Origin: Luscinia megarhynchos
Taxonomy: Eukaryota; Chordata; Aves; Passeriformes; Turdidae
DNA length: 64,000 nt
Direction: 5' to 3'
Assembly: GCA_034336665.1 (NCBI GenBank)
Contig: CM067568.1
Span: 43,752,770 to 43,816,769 of the forward strand
The first letter of the stretch is position 1. Each line of letters starts with the position of its first letter. Both the position numbers and the translations under genes were made by a program. Below are positions 23,800-37,601 of this stretch, piece by piece. The notes beneath the pieces are model-generated. The model searched no databases, was not told the DNA's origin, and saw only the letters and a program-made list of their open reading frames with translations.

Positions 23800-26700
23800 G
23801 AGAGTTTGCATAGGTGCACTAAAGATGAGGACACAACTCAGACTGTATTGCTCAGCAACACTTTTCCTCTGCTTCACCAGTTATTTGCATATGGATTTGA
23901 TGAACAAGTCATCAGTCCAAGCTCTAAGAATATCAATGTATAGATCAGGATTTAAACTACAGTGATGAACAGCAAACATCCTTCCAACAATGATGCATTT
24001 TTATCACTCTCTACTGGAGTTGGGTCAATTTGGAACAAAAACATTCCATTGTTGGGATGATTGATTTTTTCACTTTTTATTCACCTTTCATTCTAATTTT
24101 CCCTTCTCAAACATAAGCATTTTATTTCACTCACTTTCTACACCCATTTAAGAAAAATGGATGCCAGCAGCATACATTTTCACATAAAGCAAAATGTCAA
24201 ATTGATTAAATATTTCATGCTGGCAGGGAGTGCATGCATACGTAACCAGTGAAGTAGCAATACAACATGATGGCTCTCAAAATTCTAAAAATATATAAGA
24301 AAACCTCAATCTTCTTTTAGGTGCTAAATGGCTTGAAATTGGGTACTGGGTAAACCTGACAGGTTGGATTACTTATTAAGCTAGTCGTAATTAGTTTAAC
24401 AAGTATGCAAACAATTAAAAAGTCTATGCAATTATCATTCCCCTGAGCTATGCCATGTCCCTCTGCTTTGTGAGGCTGTTGTAAAATTCTCTGCTATTCT
24501 ATAATTTAGCAATTCTGAACCTACTGCCCCTAAAGAGATAGAAAAATGTATGTATCAGCAAATTTAATTTTAGTCAAGAAAGTGCAGTGAGAGAGGAAGG
24601 TCTGAATACCATTTTCATGCTTATTCTATTTCTGAAAGACACAGCCAATTCTAACTGTGAATGTTTTAAAGCACAGAATGGCAGTTCAAGCATCTCACTG
24701 GAGCTTTCAAAGCAGGGAAAGGGAAAACTCACAATGGTGGCCTAGGAAAATAAGAAGTCTGAAGGGCTAAAATATAAGTGTCCTTAACCATAAAAACCCC
24801 AAAGAAATCTCACTATGCCAATAAGTTTGTTCCTAAATTAGTTTTTTATATGTCCTTATTAATAGCCAACACAGTCATCTTTTCAACATCCCACATCAAT
24901 TTCCATTGCAGCTTACAAAGTATTTGCTTAATATAAATGAAAATGCTGCTTAGATTATATGTAAAAAGGTGAAGTGCAATCTCACAAATGAAAATAAGAC
25001 ACTGAGTAACTAAAGAGAGTGATGAATTCTTTCCTAGATCTCTTAAGAGATCTGACCAATCTGTACCAAGGAAGTAGGGGAATATATATTAAGAAAAAAT
25101 CTAGCTACAAGGAGAGCTAACCATAGGAACAGCCATCAATATATTGAAATGTCGTTTATTGGAAATATCTAAGAACAGGGCATAAAATCACCTGCCAGAA
25201 ATTGTCAGTGTTATTCATGTCCTGCATATCCCTGTGAATCCAAGAAGAAAAGCTACCAGTGAAGGCTAACAGAGAAAAACAGCCTAATGTTGTTGTATTC
25301 AACATCCAGAATCTGTAAAAATAGAAACTGATGAAATGTTAAAGGTATATTTAAAAAAAAATCATTTATCTTCACAATCTAGTCTCAACTTCTAGCAAGA
25401 AAATGCTTTTGAAATCCATTTCCTCCCCTTAAATGTAAGATAGTCAATCACACCTCAACATTCTTTTTTGCATCAGTTGTGCCAAATCTCATAGCATTTC
25501 ACAAATAATAGATAGACCCCTGTGACACTGAGAAGAAACAACACTGTATGTGTTCACAGTTTGCCATAGAGAACTTAGCAAATTAATTCAATTCAGGAGT
25601 AATTTAAAAAGCTGATTAAAAAGCTCTTTGTCATATGAGCATCAAGAAGGTACAACGATCTTTCATCAATGTATTAGCAAATTTTCAAGTTCTTTTAGGA
25701 GACATGCTCTTTTTCCTCTATACATTACAGAACGTCATTTTGTCAGTTACAAAATTAATAGACAGCCATAAATCAGATTCCATTATTTTGTTGGTTATAA
25801 AGGAAAAATGTGATAACCACGTGTAAGCTGCTCTAGACAATTTTTTCAAGAAGTTCCAGATTGACCCAGCCTCTCCTCTGTCAGAACTGCAGTCTGAGTG
25901 TGCTCGTGAACTTGAAATGGACTGCCCAAGAATTACTCTCTTGTAAACACAGCCTTAGAGCTACTGCTACTGAGGCTATGCAAATGTCAGGGAAACAACA
26001 GGAAGCTCAAGGCTGGCTTGAGCAGGAATCTGCCAGGACTTATCCACTGACATTAAAAAAAAAATCTCTACAAAAGTCATGGGATGCTGGGATACTTTCC
26101 CCTCCCTCCTCCCTCTCCCAGGCACTGCGCTATTCTAATGCATACGTGACAGCTCACTGGTCAAAAGAATGGATGTGCTAAGGCAGGATATGAACTCCAG
26201 GAATAGCTGAAAGCATCAGGGTTTTTTTCTAGTTTGGCTTCAGGACAGCAGTCCTCAGGGGAGTTCCTAGCTAACACTGGCATTCGCATGAAGATGCACT
26301 GCTGCTGACACCATTTGTAGCATTACTTACAGAGCTGCCAAGTCCAGACGAATACTTGATAGAGGTTGGTCTTGTGCTGCAGTGAGATTGTAAAATGCTG
26401 GAGGGCAGTTTGGATTTTGTTTCCCTTGCTTTTGCCTTCTCTCTCTCCCGACCTCTCTTCCACCCTGCCCTCCTCCAAATCCATCCATCTGCTCTTGTCC
26501 CTCACTTCTCTCCAACCGTGCTGGCAGTGTGGGAGGTAGCACACCCCTAACTCACTGTTCAGTTCCTCTTCTCGGCACTACCCTTCCCATAGCCCCTGAT
26601 ACCTAAGCCCATGTTCACATGTGACAAGGCTCATCAATGAACTTCAGGAGAATGAAGAATTGAGCAGAAGAGAATTACAGTGAGGAGCAGGAAGCACTGA

Positions 26701-29700
26701 GGGGAGATTAGAAGTGATTGACAGGGGAAAGTCCCAAATATGGAACTCTCCCGCTTCAAGATTGGTGACTGTGTTTGTTCCAACACACTCATTGGCAGCA
26801 GAGCTATCATCAGCTTCATGAGTCTATTTATAGAGAAACTGAATACGGAGAAACCCTGAAAAATTTCTCACCTTTCTCTTCCTGAAATAAGACAAAAACC
26901 AATAGATCATGCTAAAACCTGTTTCCCTTGGAAAAGATTGTTAATTCTTGTCCTGCTAAAATTGAGAGTTCTAGTTCATGCAGGTCTCTGCTCTGCCAAA
27001 TGGCTCAAGATCTTGAGTTATAGAGATGACTTTATGAAAAAGAGTTCCTGTCAGAAGAAATGACCATACCATTGTTCTCCTCATTAGGTAAAATATAGAA
27101 AAACTGAATTTTTGTCAGTATGGTACAAACATCAAGGAATAAACAGCTGCTCTCTGGTTTTCTGCAGATTTCACCCTTCAATGAATAACAGACAAGTTAA
27201 ACAGTGATGCTGCTATTTATCCATAATCTTCTTTTTACAGACTAAACCAAAATTTTTTATTACATCATTATATGCTTTGTATGAAACAAGTTGTTTAGTT
27301 TTCCTCAATAGGAAGTGTCCCAGGATTCCAGCAACATTTAGGAAGAGTCTTAATCTCCCACCACAGATTTTCAGTGTGCTCCCTTTCAAAGTACTCATAG
27401 GATGATGTAGGGTCAGGGGTTTTGATGGGATCTTCCAAATATCCTATCTCACAGATTCAGAAAAGAAATTCAGCCAATGGTCTCATGGCTAGACCAAACA
27501 GTCAAGCAAACCTTGTCAAGTCAAGTCCTGGACTTCAGCATAAGAAGGCCTATGTTCAAAGGGAAGGTCATTCTTATTGAAAGGAACCTAGTGGTAAAAC
27601 AATCAAGTGGAAGAGACAACAAAACAAAGATTCATGCTGGGCTTCCTAGAAGGAAGCTATCTAATCTACATTTGAAATAAGATTGATGCTGGCTGTCTGC
27701 CAGAGGTACAGCCTTACAGTGAAGTAAAGGAATTTCTTGACCATCTCAGTCTCAACACTGAGTCAATAAGGGGACTTCAGCAGCACCACTGACTGGACAT
27801 CAGGCTAGGCATGTCTCCCCCAATATGACAACTGATTAGGATCTAAAGAAAAATACTTTGAATTCAAGCAAATCTCATTAGTGATTTACCATTTCAATTC
27901 AGTGATAATTTCTCAAATTTTCTGTGCAACAAAAGTGGATCTTTCCATGTGGCAATGGCCAGAAATCTTGTAGGAAGCACACTGCTTGGGCTATTTTTGA
28001 GTTCACTGACGCTATACTATTTGCATAACCAGAGGATCCAATCTATATCGTTGTCTTAAGTTCTTATACACAGTAATACTCTTAGTTAAAGTGATTGAAA
28101 TCTTTCCAATACTTTAAAAACCTATTCTGGAACAGGATAAAGAATGCATATAAGACAGGTAGGACAAAATTAATCTGTGCAGAAAAGCTTTTTCACAAGG
28201 AAGAGAAAGTTGCTATTTGAAACACATTTTTTCAGCATAGGCATTTTGATATTCTTATTCCAAATTCTTTATAATATACACATTATTCTTTTACACTTTC
28301 AGTGTGTAAGTCAGCAGAAACAACCCTTGTCTCATTTCTTTGCTTGGCTGTAACTTGGGATACATCCCACTAATCTGTCATAACAGATGTGGTCAAATCG
28401 ATCAGTGCAGCCTAGAAAGATTCTGCTGACCCTAAACCAGACGTTTACTGAAAATTCTCCTGGCTCCAATAACTATATTTGACTATAGCTTCCTTAACCA
28501 TAGCAGATCCTTAGAAACTTAGAATACCCCAGAATTTCAGATACCTACTTATATTAGGTTATTTTAGATTAATTAATTATCATATTATTATATTACTTAC
28601 AGCTGTTTTATACTCCAACTAAGTGACACTCAAATGGTGTAATTTGGTTTCCCATCCCACGACCAAGTGAGAGGTTATGGGATAACCTAAGTGGCCTTAA
28701 GCTGTGCTCCAGAAGGGCAGAAGTCTCCCTTAGGTCTATTAGCACATATACCAGGCCTATACAAATATCTCAACTACCTTAAAGCCCCCTTAAATGACAG
28801 CAGATGCCTATCTTTAGAAAACTGAATCAACAAAAAAATGTCTGGTAGCAATGAAAAATTCAGGTCACAGTTACATGGCATTGTAACCCAATAACAGATT
28901 ATATTTCCTATGAATACAAATTAGTCTGTAGGATCATGAAGAGGTGACTCTGGGGTTGTTTCTGCAGTTGTCATGATTGCTGCTACTCAAGGCCTCTCTA
29001 CCCAATGCTTTCTTGTGCAATCCAAACTTAGCAATGTTAACATTTAAGTAATCAGTGATAGATCTGGGTTAACCTAGAAGAACATCTTTGAGATGTTCCT
29101 GCTGCTTCCTGCATTTCAGCTGGGAGCTTCTGCAATATCATTTCTTTCATAATTCTTTCATCAATGAGATTTTTCACACACATAGCTAGTGACTGTCTTT
29201 TGTTTCTCTAAGATGAAAAGCTGAAATTTGAGAGGTTAAAAGCCCTGGACAAGCTGTCAGTATGTGTTTTCTGTTTTCAAATCATGCTAATGTTATTATT
29301 TTACAGTATCAAGTGAGAAATAATCCAAACACCCTCCAACAACATATCACTGAATCTTCAAAAACTCAGTGGCACAAATTTAAGGTGCCAAAATCCAAAA
29401 TCCTCATCCAGTTAAGCCAGTGGCATGTTGTTTTTTCTTCCTAGGGAAGAAAAGATGAGTCAGTCCTGCTGAGATATGAACATATGGCTCTAACAAACCT
29501 AGGTACTCAAAGCCTGGTGCTTAAAGCACTGTGATGATCCTGTAGGACCTGTGATGCCATAATAACTTGTATTGCTTTCTAGGAAGATGTTTTAGGGTGT
29601 TGTCTTTTGTCATCTCCTGCTAGCAAAACAGTCTATTGTCTTCAGCAGGGTCATGCATAATACACAGATTACCAGAAAAAGAACTGAAGCAATTTAAAGA

Positions 29701-32700
29701 TATATTAAATGCATCCACTTGGGTACAAATTAGAGGAACAAATGGAAGAAACATTAAGCACATTTGTCCAATGAAAGACTAGTCAAATAAACAGATCATC
29801 ATCTATTGCAGATACTTAATTCATGAGATAAAAATATTTTGTAATATGTCCATGAGATTATTTACAATGTGATTTAGTTTTGCTCACAGAGGAAGACCTT
29901 GATACATGCCTGAGGCACCAATAGAGAACACAAAGATATTTCAGGGATTTTTAAAATATGAACTATGATACATACTTATTTCTAAAAGTGTGAAAAAACA
30001 TCATGTGCTTGAAAACAGTGGATTCTAGTTGAAAGCAGCCAAACTCATCTTTATGTCCACATATTTATTTTATTTTCACAGCATTTTCAGCCTTCCTACA
30101 GGTACACTATTCATTCTGCGTTTTCTGCACTTCTGTCAGCAGATCTGACCCTCACACTTCGGACCCACACTGTTGTAATCCATATTTCCTGGTGCACTTT
30201 ATTTTGTCTCTCTTTGTCAGGTCTTTATTTCTTTTCAAATGTCTTCTAAAATTTCAAATAGCAACTCTAACAAAACGCTAGACCTAAGCCTATCTGGATT
30301 TCAAAAAAGAAATTGAACCACACCCAAATTTTGCAACTGTTTAGTACTCCTATTCAGGACTCCAGATCCTAAGTGCAACATGTTTCAAGTCTTTTCATAT
30401 ATGCTACATCTCACACCTCTTATCACAGCTCCAGCTTCCAGCAAGATGTCCCCTTTCCATTTTAAAAGCAGAAAAATAAAATTAAGCCAAGTTTGTGCAT
30501 TCTCTTCCACCTTTTTCCCCTCATACAGGTTTTGGTAACAGATTCTATCACCCTAGCAGCTTTCATTTCAACTTCCAACACCATGATATACTCACATTGA
30601 AATTTCTACCCTAAATTCAAAATTGCACCCATGTTCTCCTATGCTTGTATTTTAGAACAACTGGATAAGACATAGTAACACATCTACTTGAGACACTTTG
30701 CCAACAGTAAGATTTGTAATAGCATAAGAATTGTATTAGCAATTAAAGAAAGATATGAAATCTGAATTCTTGGTTTCAGCATTCCCAAACCAAAGAAACA
30801 GTCCCTAAATTCTGTGACTCATTAACATGGTAAGAAATTCATAGTTTAATTTTGAAGTATATTTTTGTTTAAAAACTCTGAGTTGATATTTGATTGTGAG
30901 AAAAGCTGCCCAGAAAGTATGTTTGGAGAATAACAGTGGTCCGTGGACGAAAAAGGATTGGTACTACCACTGTGAAGTACAAGGGTGAAGGATATATGCT
31001 GTTCTCACCTGTTTCATCTCATTGGGGTAACCAGTGAGAACTGCATGGCACATCATTTATGAAAGTCAGCAGGTTCATCTTAGAGCATGTTTGTCATTAT
31101 ATTATAGACAAGCAACTGAAATATAACCAATGTCTCAGGTTATATATAAGCAGCCTCTGTTTGACAAAGGCCAGGTCCCAGGATGCTTTAACTCCTAGAG
31201 AAAACAAAGACCAGAGATATTCCTATGAAAAAGGTATTTTAAAAGGTATTACTTAGCCTTTTGATGAATGTCACTTCTTTTACATAAAACTTCTATATAA
31301 AAACCAGACAACTGTTCAGCATTCATACTCTCTGCCTCATTACAAAATGAAGGTTAGGCACTTGCATCACATAGAGTTCTTTAATACTCTACCTTGAATA
31401 CTAGTGTGTTGCTTATCCCTTTCTCATATTGACCTCCTCATTTTTCCCTTCCCATTTTGCTCCAGGTGCTTACCCTATTAGAGCACAAAATCTAGGGCCT
31501 CTGTCTTCCCAGTAATTCCAGGCACTCCCTTACTCTTAACTCAGTAAAGCCTGTGGCAACAACACAGTTCTTTTTAAAATGAAGAATTGCATTTTGCTCA
31601 CACTGAAGTGAGTAGTAAAAGTCCTAGCTCTGGATTAAACAAAGAAGGTAAGAATTAAACTGTATCGCCATCTGTATGCACTCTTCTGACTGAAGCTAAT
31701 ATAATCCACACACTAGCTGCATAAATCCACATAAATGCCAAAAGCTGAACCAAAACCTGCCCAATTACAACTGGTATCATATATCTTCATCCCAAGAGCA
31801 AACTCCATCACTTCAGGTAGCATCCGTTTTTTCAAGAGTTGCCCAAGGGACTCTTCTGTCCAAACGCCGTTAACGGATTACCCTTGTACATACACGGTAA
31901 AAAAGAGCATTGGTATTCTTCACTGAAATCATAATCCTGTCCTAACCTCTCCCACTGATGACAATCTTACTGCTTTTCCTACCTTAGACTTACAGCTTCC
32001 TATTGCTTTTGATTTTTTCATTCCCTTTTTCTCACACTACAGATGACATCTTAATGATACCCTACCCTCCATCTTTCTTACCTTGACTAGAGTTCAGTCT
32101 TCCTTCACTAGTGTAAGAAAGCTGCTGTCAAGTCTTTTGCTCAGCCATTTCCTTACTACTAATTTTGCTTTTTTGGATCCTTCATTTTACCATTACCAGG
32201 GCATCCTAAAGACAATAATGATAAAACTAATAGCTGTCTGCTGTCTTTCCTTCTCTCCTCCTAATTCAATTGTATCTTTCTATCTCTTACCACCCTGGCG
32301 TCCACAGTACTCACCTGTCTTTTCTGCAGGCTCCACATAGCCTTTAGTAAAGTTCTGACTTTTTCATTCTCTTCTATTTGTTTTTCCAAACTCTTCAAAT
32401 TTTCCACCTTACTGTATTTGGCACTACTGTACCTACACCATGCACTTCCAGGAGTGTCCTCCTGTTTGTCCAATTTACATCCTCCTTCAGATATCTCATT
32501 TAAATAAACTCCCTGCAGTGTTCTACAATCCATACTTACTAGGCACAGCAGAGTCCCAGTCTATCAGATGAGTGGGTAAGTAGCCAATATGACTTTGTGG
32601 CAATTAGCACAGGGTCAGTAGCCTCTGACCATGGGTCATTGGCAGGGATCAGATCTACTTTTTTCCACATTACAGCTTCCCAGAAAAGTCTTCATCTACT

Positions 32701-35700
32701 GAGCTAGTAACAACCAACATGCTAGTGCAGAAAGATATTGTCGAACTCACAGTTGCATTCTACTCCTTTTTACATATCTTCTTGAAAACAGAGGACAGAA
32801 ACAAACACATTTATTCTACTAATCTATACCTTTCTAATCAAGTTTGCCTTCTGCATTGGTCTTTTCAAACAAAAGAACAGAAAGAAGAGGTACTGCAGTA
32901 ATTTGTAACACTTCACTGGCACTCAATTTAATTTGTACTGAGTACTAATGTTGAAGATTTTTCAAGCAGTCATCAAGGGATGGTCCAATCCTGATACCTG
33001 CACAAAAGCACTTGAAAGTCAGCTCATTATCCCACACATAGGTGTCCAGTGGTGTCTTGGGTGAAGTGAGAAATCCCAAGGCCTATGGAAGATTTGAGTC
33101 TCTCTGAAGCAGAAGCTGGGGAATATCAAAGGTGTTTAGATACTTCTAATGGGAAACTCAATTGACTGTTCAGTGTCTGCAAAGAAGCATAAGCTTCCTC
33201 TAGTTGTAAAGTGCAGAGACAACCTTATTTCTTAATTGATGTGATCTGTGTGTGATGACAGGGTGTTTTGCTCCCTCCTAATTGTTTTAGCATTTAATTG
33301 CAATGCATAAGCTCTTCTTTCAATAGCAGATTTTAGATTGCTCTAAACAAGTTAATTATATTTCACAACACCCTTGTGCATTAGGGAAGTATTAATATTC
33401 CTGTTTTCCAGTCTAGGAAAAAGGGAAGAGAAGAAAGGGTAAGTGGCTTCCTGAAGGTTAAACAATATGTCAGTAGCAAAATTTGAATAGGAACTCCAGA
33501 TTCTCAACCACAGTTTGAATTTCCCAAAGACCATTAACTCCCATGCTAAATATAAGGACGGTAATAAATACACGATTTCAGAGTTTCAAATGCAAACACT
33601 GCATTTGTGAAAGGATGCAGGAACTTGAATTAAAACTTCAGAGCTACAAAACTTTGGTGTTGAAGTAAACATTGAGCTGAATATCCAAAAAGCTCTGCCA
33701 ATCCATATCACTGCAATGGAACTGAAACTGCAGGCACAAAGAAACAAACAAGACTGCATTCCATTTGCTCCCTGCTAAGAGCATTACAAGATATGCTTCC
33801 CTTGAAAAAGAAGGGAAAAACTGAAAAACTCTCACCCTCACCCTAAAAGACAGTCACACTTGGAGATAATTTCTAAGCATATTTGAAACTGTCTTATCTA
33901 TTTTATTTTTTTTCACAAAGAAAATCAATTTTAAGTAGATAATTTTTAGGAAAAAAGTCTATATTTCTGTAACATCCAGATGTCTCAGACAGGATGAGGG
34001 ACACACTCTGTTTTAGGTACTATATAAAAATATATGTGCAAAGACATTATGAGCTAATTCAAGCACAGAAAACAGGTGGGTGTAACAAGCAGCAGGAGTA
34101 CTTCAAGAAAGGAGAGATATGAACAACAATTATGAGAATTAAAGTCTTCATATGCTGCTAAAAATCCAATCTTGTATTCTGGATGGTATACATGAGAGGT
34201 TGTATTAAGTATGAAAATGAATCTGGTCTTTCACTAATTTCAGTTATTACTACTGAATTGCACCAAATGTGAGAAGCAACAATAAGAGATTGGCAGATCC
34301 AATGTTTTCTGATTGAGTACATACATACTGATTCCACCAGTAACACAAAATAGCAAGCTTGGTTTTTGCAAATGTATGGCAAGGTATTGTGATATCCTTT
34401 ACTCCTACTCAACGTGTCCAGTGCTCTCTAAAACATTCTTGAAGTACCTGCTTGGGTTTTTAAAAGTCATTTCTTACCCTATTCATTCACTGAATATAAA
34501 TCGCATGGGTTATAACCAATATATATCAAATTCAATGCCATATTTCACATTGGATTGCTAAGGCCAAGTCCCAATGACTTTTGTGATTGAGTTTGATCTG
34601 TTTGTTAAGGAGTTTGATTGCCTGATATGGTATGGGGACTTCACCATACGAATCTGGACCCTATACACTTCTAGATTCATGAAATGTTTGGTTTATCTAG
34701 AAAACACACTCAGCATTTACACATAACACAGAGATACACTTTATGCCCAAGACACTTGAGGATAATACACAACATGATAAAATCACAGTTTTGTCTCCAA
34801 GCCCTGCTTGTACCAGTTTAATGGCTAAGACGTCAGTCTCCCATTACCTGTGTCAGACCATTCTTCATGTCAATTCTATTCTTTTAAACATCTTCTCTGC
34901 ACAAAGTCTTTATATGGTATGTTGATCTTTACTGATGAGAACTGAAAATACCAGTTCTATGCCAGATGAAAGTTACGAGCAGCCCTCTAATCTATCTATC
35001 TATGTAAATATTTAGAGTTTATTGAGTTGAGCATTAATTCATTTCAATGACTATAATTTTGACCTGGGTTCAAACCAGCACCTCATCAGTTCCAAGCCAT
35101 CCTGTATCTCCACAAAAATGGTCCAAGTCTTTAGAAAATTGTATTGTTTCTAGAAAATATTGTCTGGAATAATCATTTCTAAACAGTCTTTGAGATGCCA
35201 TAGCTCTCACTTATGTCCTTGGGCTGCTAGCTTGCTTGCCAGGAGCATCAGCTGATCTATTCCAAGTACTGTTACCACAAGTTATCACAATTCCCTACTA
35301 GACAAAACTATGGAAACTGCATGTTCTCTGGCTGACAACCAGAACAGTGCACAATCATAAAATACACTCTGAAATGGTATTAGACTGTGAATATGAACAG
35401 GATATGAGCTGTGCTCTAATACTTAGTAGTCTTTGAATCCCTTCATTACCAACTTTCTATACGTTGATCTTTGTATCTGAGAAGAGCTACTTCAGCTCTT
35501 AACTCCAGAGATACCACATAGGATGCAAAATAAATACATCATTCTTGTATGTGCAGAGAACCAACTACATACACGATTGTAAATCAAATTAATTTTAGAG
35601 TTTTAGTTATATCATGCAGATCATGGCTAACATTTATATCTACATAAATATATTTTTGTTTCAAAAATAATAGAACTGATCTACCTTGGCTTCTACATAC

Positions 35701-37549
35701 AAAGTTCTTCAGTGGGACTATGTGAGTACAATGTCACTGCACTGTTCCTCTGTTGGTCAAAGGATTGGGACTTAGACAGCTTTTCCTTTGCCAGATTGCC
35801 TTTTTTCCACTCCACCAAATTTTTTCTATTTTCTGAGTCTCTTGGAGAATTAGAAAATAACTTTTTTTGCTTCCTCCTTAGCAATACATCATCTTCCTTT
35901 CTGTCTGCCTAACAAAGTCAATACACTGAGGGGAAATAACTGGCAGTATTCTGAAGTTATTAGCAGACATTCAGCTTGGTGTAGAGAAAATGTGCTGGGT
36001 TTGGGGTCTTTTAACTGCTACAGTACTCTATGGTTTTGTCACATCAGTAAATTGTGGCCAACCACCTGTTGGATCCATATGCTTTAAAGCTGATTGCCAA
36101 GCAAAGGATCCGCACACAGAATGTCATCCACACATCCTCCTGTGTGCCTTCTCAGAGAAAAGAAGGAGATTTTTGCATTAAAAGACATTTTGCAATTCAT
36201 AAAATGGATTTAAATTGAGATGCAGTAAACACAAATTTAGATAAGTACCTGGGTAGAGCAAGTTTTCAGCACAAAGAATTTAGACCCTAGGATAAGGAAT
36301 ATACTGTTATTTAACCAAATCTCTGTTAGCATTACTATCCATGTGTTCATTGGGAAGATGAGGGCGGAGGAGGCTGATGTGTCGATTTCAGTCTTCACCC
36401 CTAATTAAAGATGTACTAAGGCTTAAACTAAACCTGAATTGTATGTACAGCTGATTGTTCTACTGTATTCCTTCTATAACATGAGAAACTGTTTTAATGT
36501 TTCATTCTGTAAATGTGAGGGCATGGAGGATGACAGGCAAATTGACCACTAAAACCAAACCTGTGGAATAAAGAGGAATAATCAAAGCCCATGTTATCAC
36601 TTCATAATTCCTGCAAGCACTGCTGTACAGCAACTGGCTGCCCGCAGCTCTGCTGCAAACCTGAGCAATGGCTTCAAGTTGTTCTGCTCCTGTACCAATG
36701 CACAGAAATATGACACACCAGTGTACAAATTACCAATAGCGTCTTTTCAGTCATTTCTGTAGGATGCAGATGAACCTCCTCCCCATGGAGAGTATTTGAC
36801 CATGGTTTATTTTTAAATACTACTTGGATCATATTATTGAAAACCACTGCACTGGCATAAATCTCATTCCACCATCACGCAAACACATTCCCTAAGATTG
36901 AGTCCAAACATACCTATGTAGTTAATAAAACTATCCACTTGGCTGATCAGTTGTTAGTAGGACATAGTAAAAAGTGTAAAGTTCCCTTTGGGCTCCCTTA
37001 TTTAATGTGTCATTTTATACCATCCAGACTAAAGGTCTGTCCACACTAAAGGCTACATTGCTGCAGCATTCTGCTTCTGCCAACAAACACGTGCCATCGA
37101 GGAGCCCTGAACAAGCACTCACATCTGTGCCCACTCCTGTACCACCCATTTAGCAGAGACAATGATCACTAGAAACAACAAAGGAGCCACTGATAAAACA
37201 AACAATGCTGCGAGCCAGAGATCACTGCCATGCCAGCCAAGTTTGTCTTGAGAAATACTCAAGAAAAAGGGAGAGGATGAGGCAAGAGAGATACCAAATA
37301 TAAAATTGTAAAACTTAGACCTAGAAGAGGTTTTAGCCATGCAGCCACCCAACCCTGTAACTGAGTAGCATTTTCTAATGCACTGCTGTAGGACTGAACA
37401 AGAAAGACTGAGCAGTGCTCACGGGAAGCAGACAAACATCCAACGCCTCCTCCCATTTGGAGTCACATAGTCTCCTACGAGTCAATAGACATAAGGAATA
37501 ATAATAATTGTTATTACAGTAGTAATGATAGTAATAGAGAATCACCAAC

Positions 37550-37601
37550 CTTGAGGATCCCAGTTCACCTGTTTTCTTGGAGTCTCAATTGGAAATTTCA
37601 T
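37550..37601 (-). CDS. KCNK10: KCNK10 coding exon 1 (N-terminal 17 residues)
   Basis: A 52-bp coding exon that reads MKFPIETPRKQVNWDPQ plus the first base of Val18, followed by the donor CAAG|GTTGGT. The first 16 residues are the same as I recall for the human TREK-2 isoform that begins MKFPIETPRKQVNWDP. The phase-1 end joins exactly to exon 2 to give QVTVPSS. The ATG (37601-37599) has G at -3 and A at +4, an adequate rather than strong Kozak context. An in-frame stop lies upstream on the minus strand, so this is the initiator of this isoform. The exon sits at the gene-proximal edge of a CpG island. KCNK10 is known to use alternative first exons, so others may exist. Confidence 0.95.

Larger units (their letters stand above)
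14854..37549 (-). other. KCNK10: KCNK10 intron 1
   Basis: A 22.7-kb phase-1 intron (donor CAAG|GTTGGT at 37549, acceptor TTTCAG at 14854). Long first introns with separate upstream first exons are typical of KCNK10. It contains a CR1 composite (18.5-19.6 kb) and an LTR remnant (22.9-23.8 kb). I looked on the minus strand for a second alternative first exon resembling the human MFFLYTDFF form and did not find one. The rest is unannotated intronic sequence; the open frames in it, including a 158-codon plus-strand one at 15335-15811, have no recognisable domain. Confidence 0.88.

Noticed and set aside
37119..37352. 77-codon minus-strand frame with a membrane-like segment close to KCNK10 exon 1
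   Set aside because: It lies in intron 1, about 200 bp after the exon 1 donor, with no acceptor-donor arrangement that would join it in phase to exons 1 and 2. Hydrophobic stretches are common in T-rich DNA.
14854..37549. Second alternative KCNK10 first exon (human MFFLYTDFF form)
   Set aside because: I scanned the minus strand for a matching short exon and saw none. It may be too diverged, absent in birds, or elsewhere.
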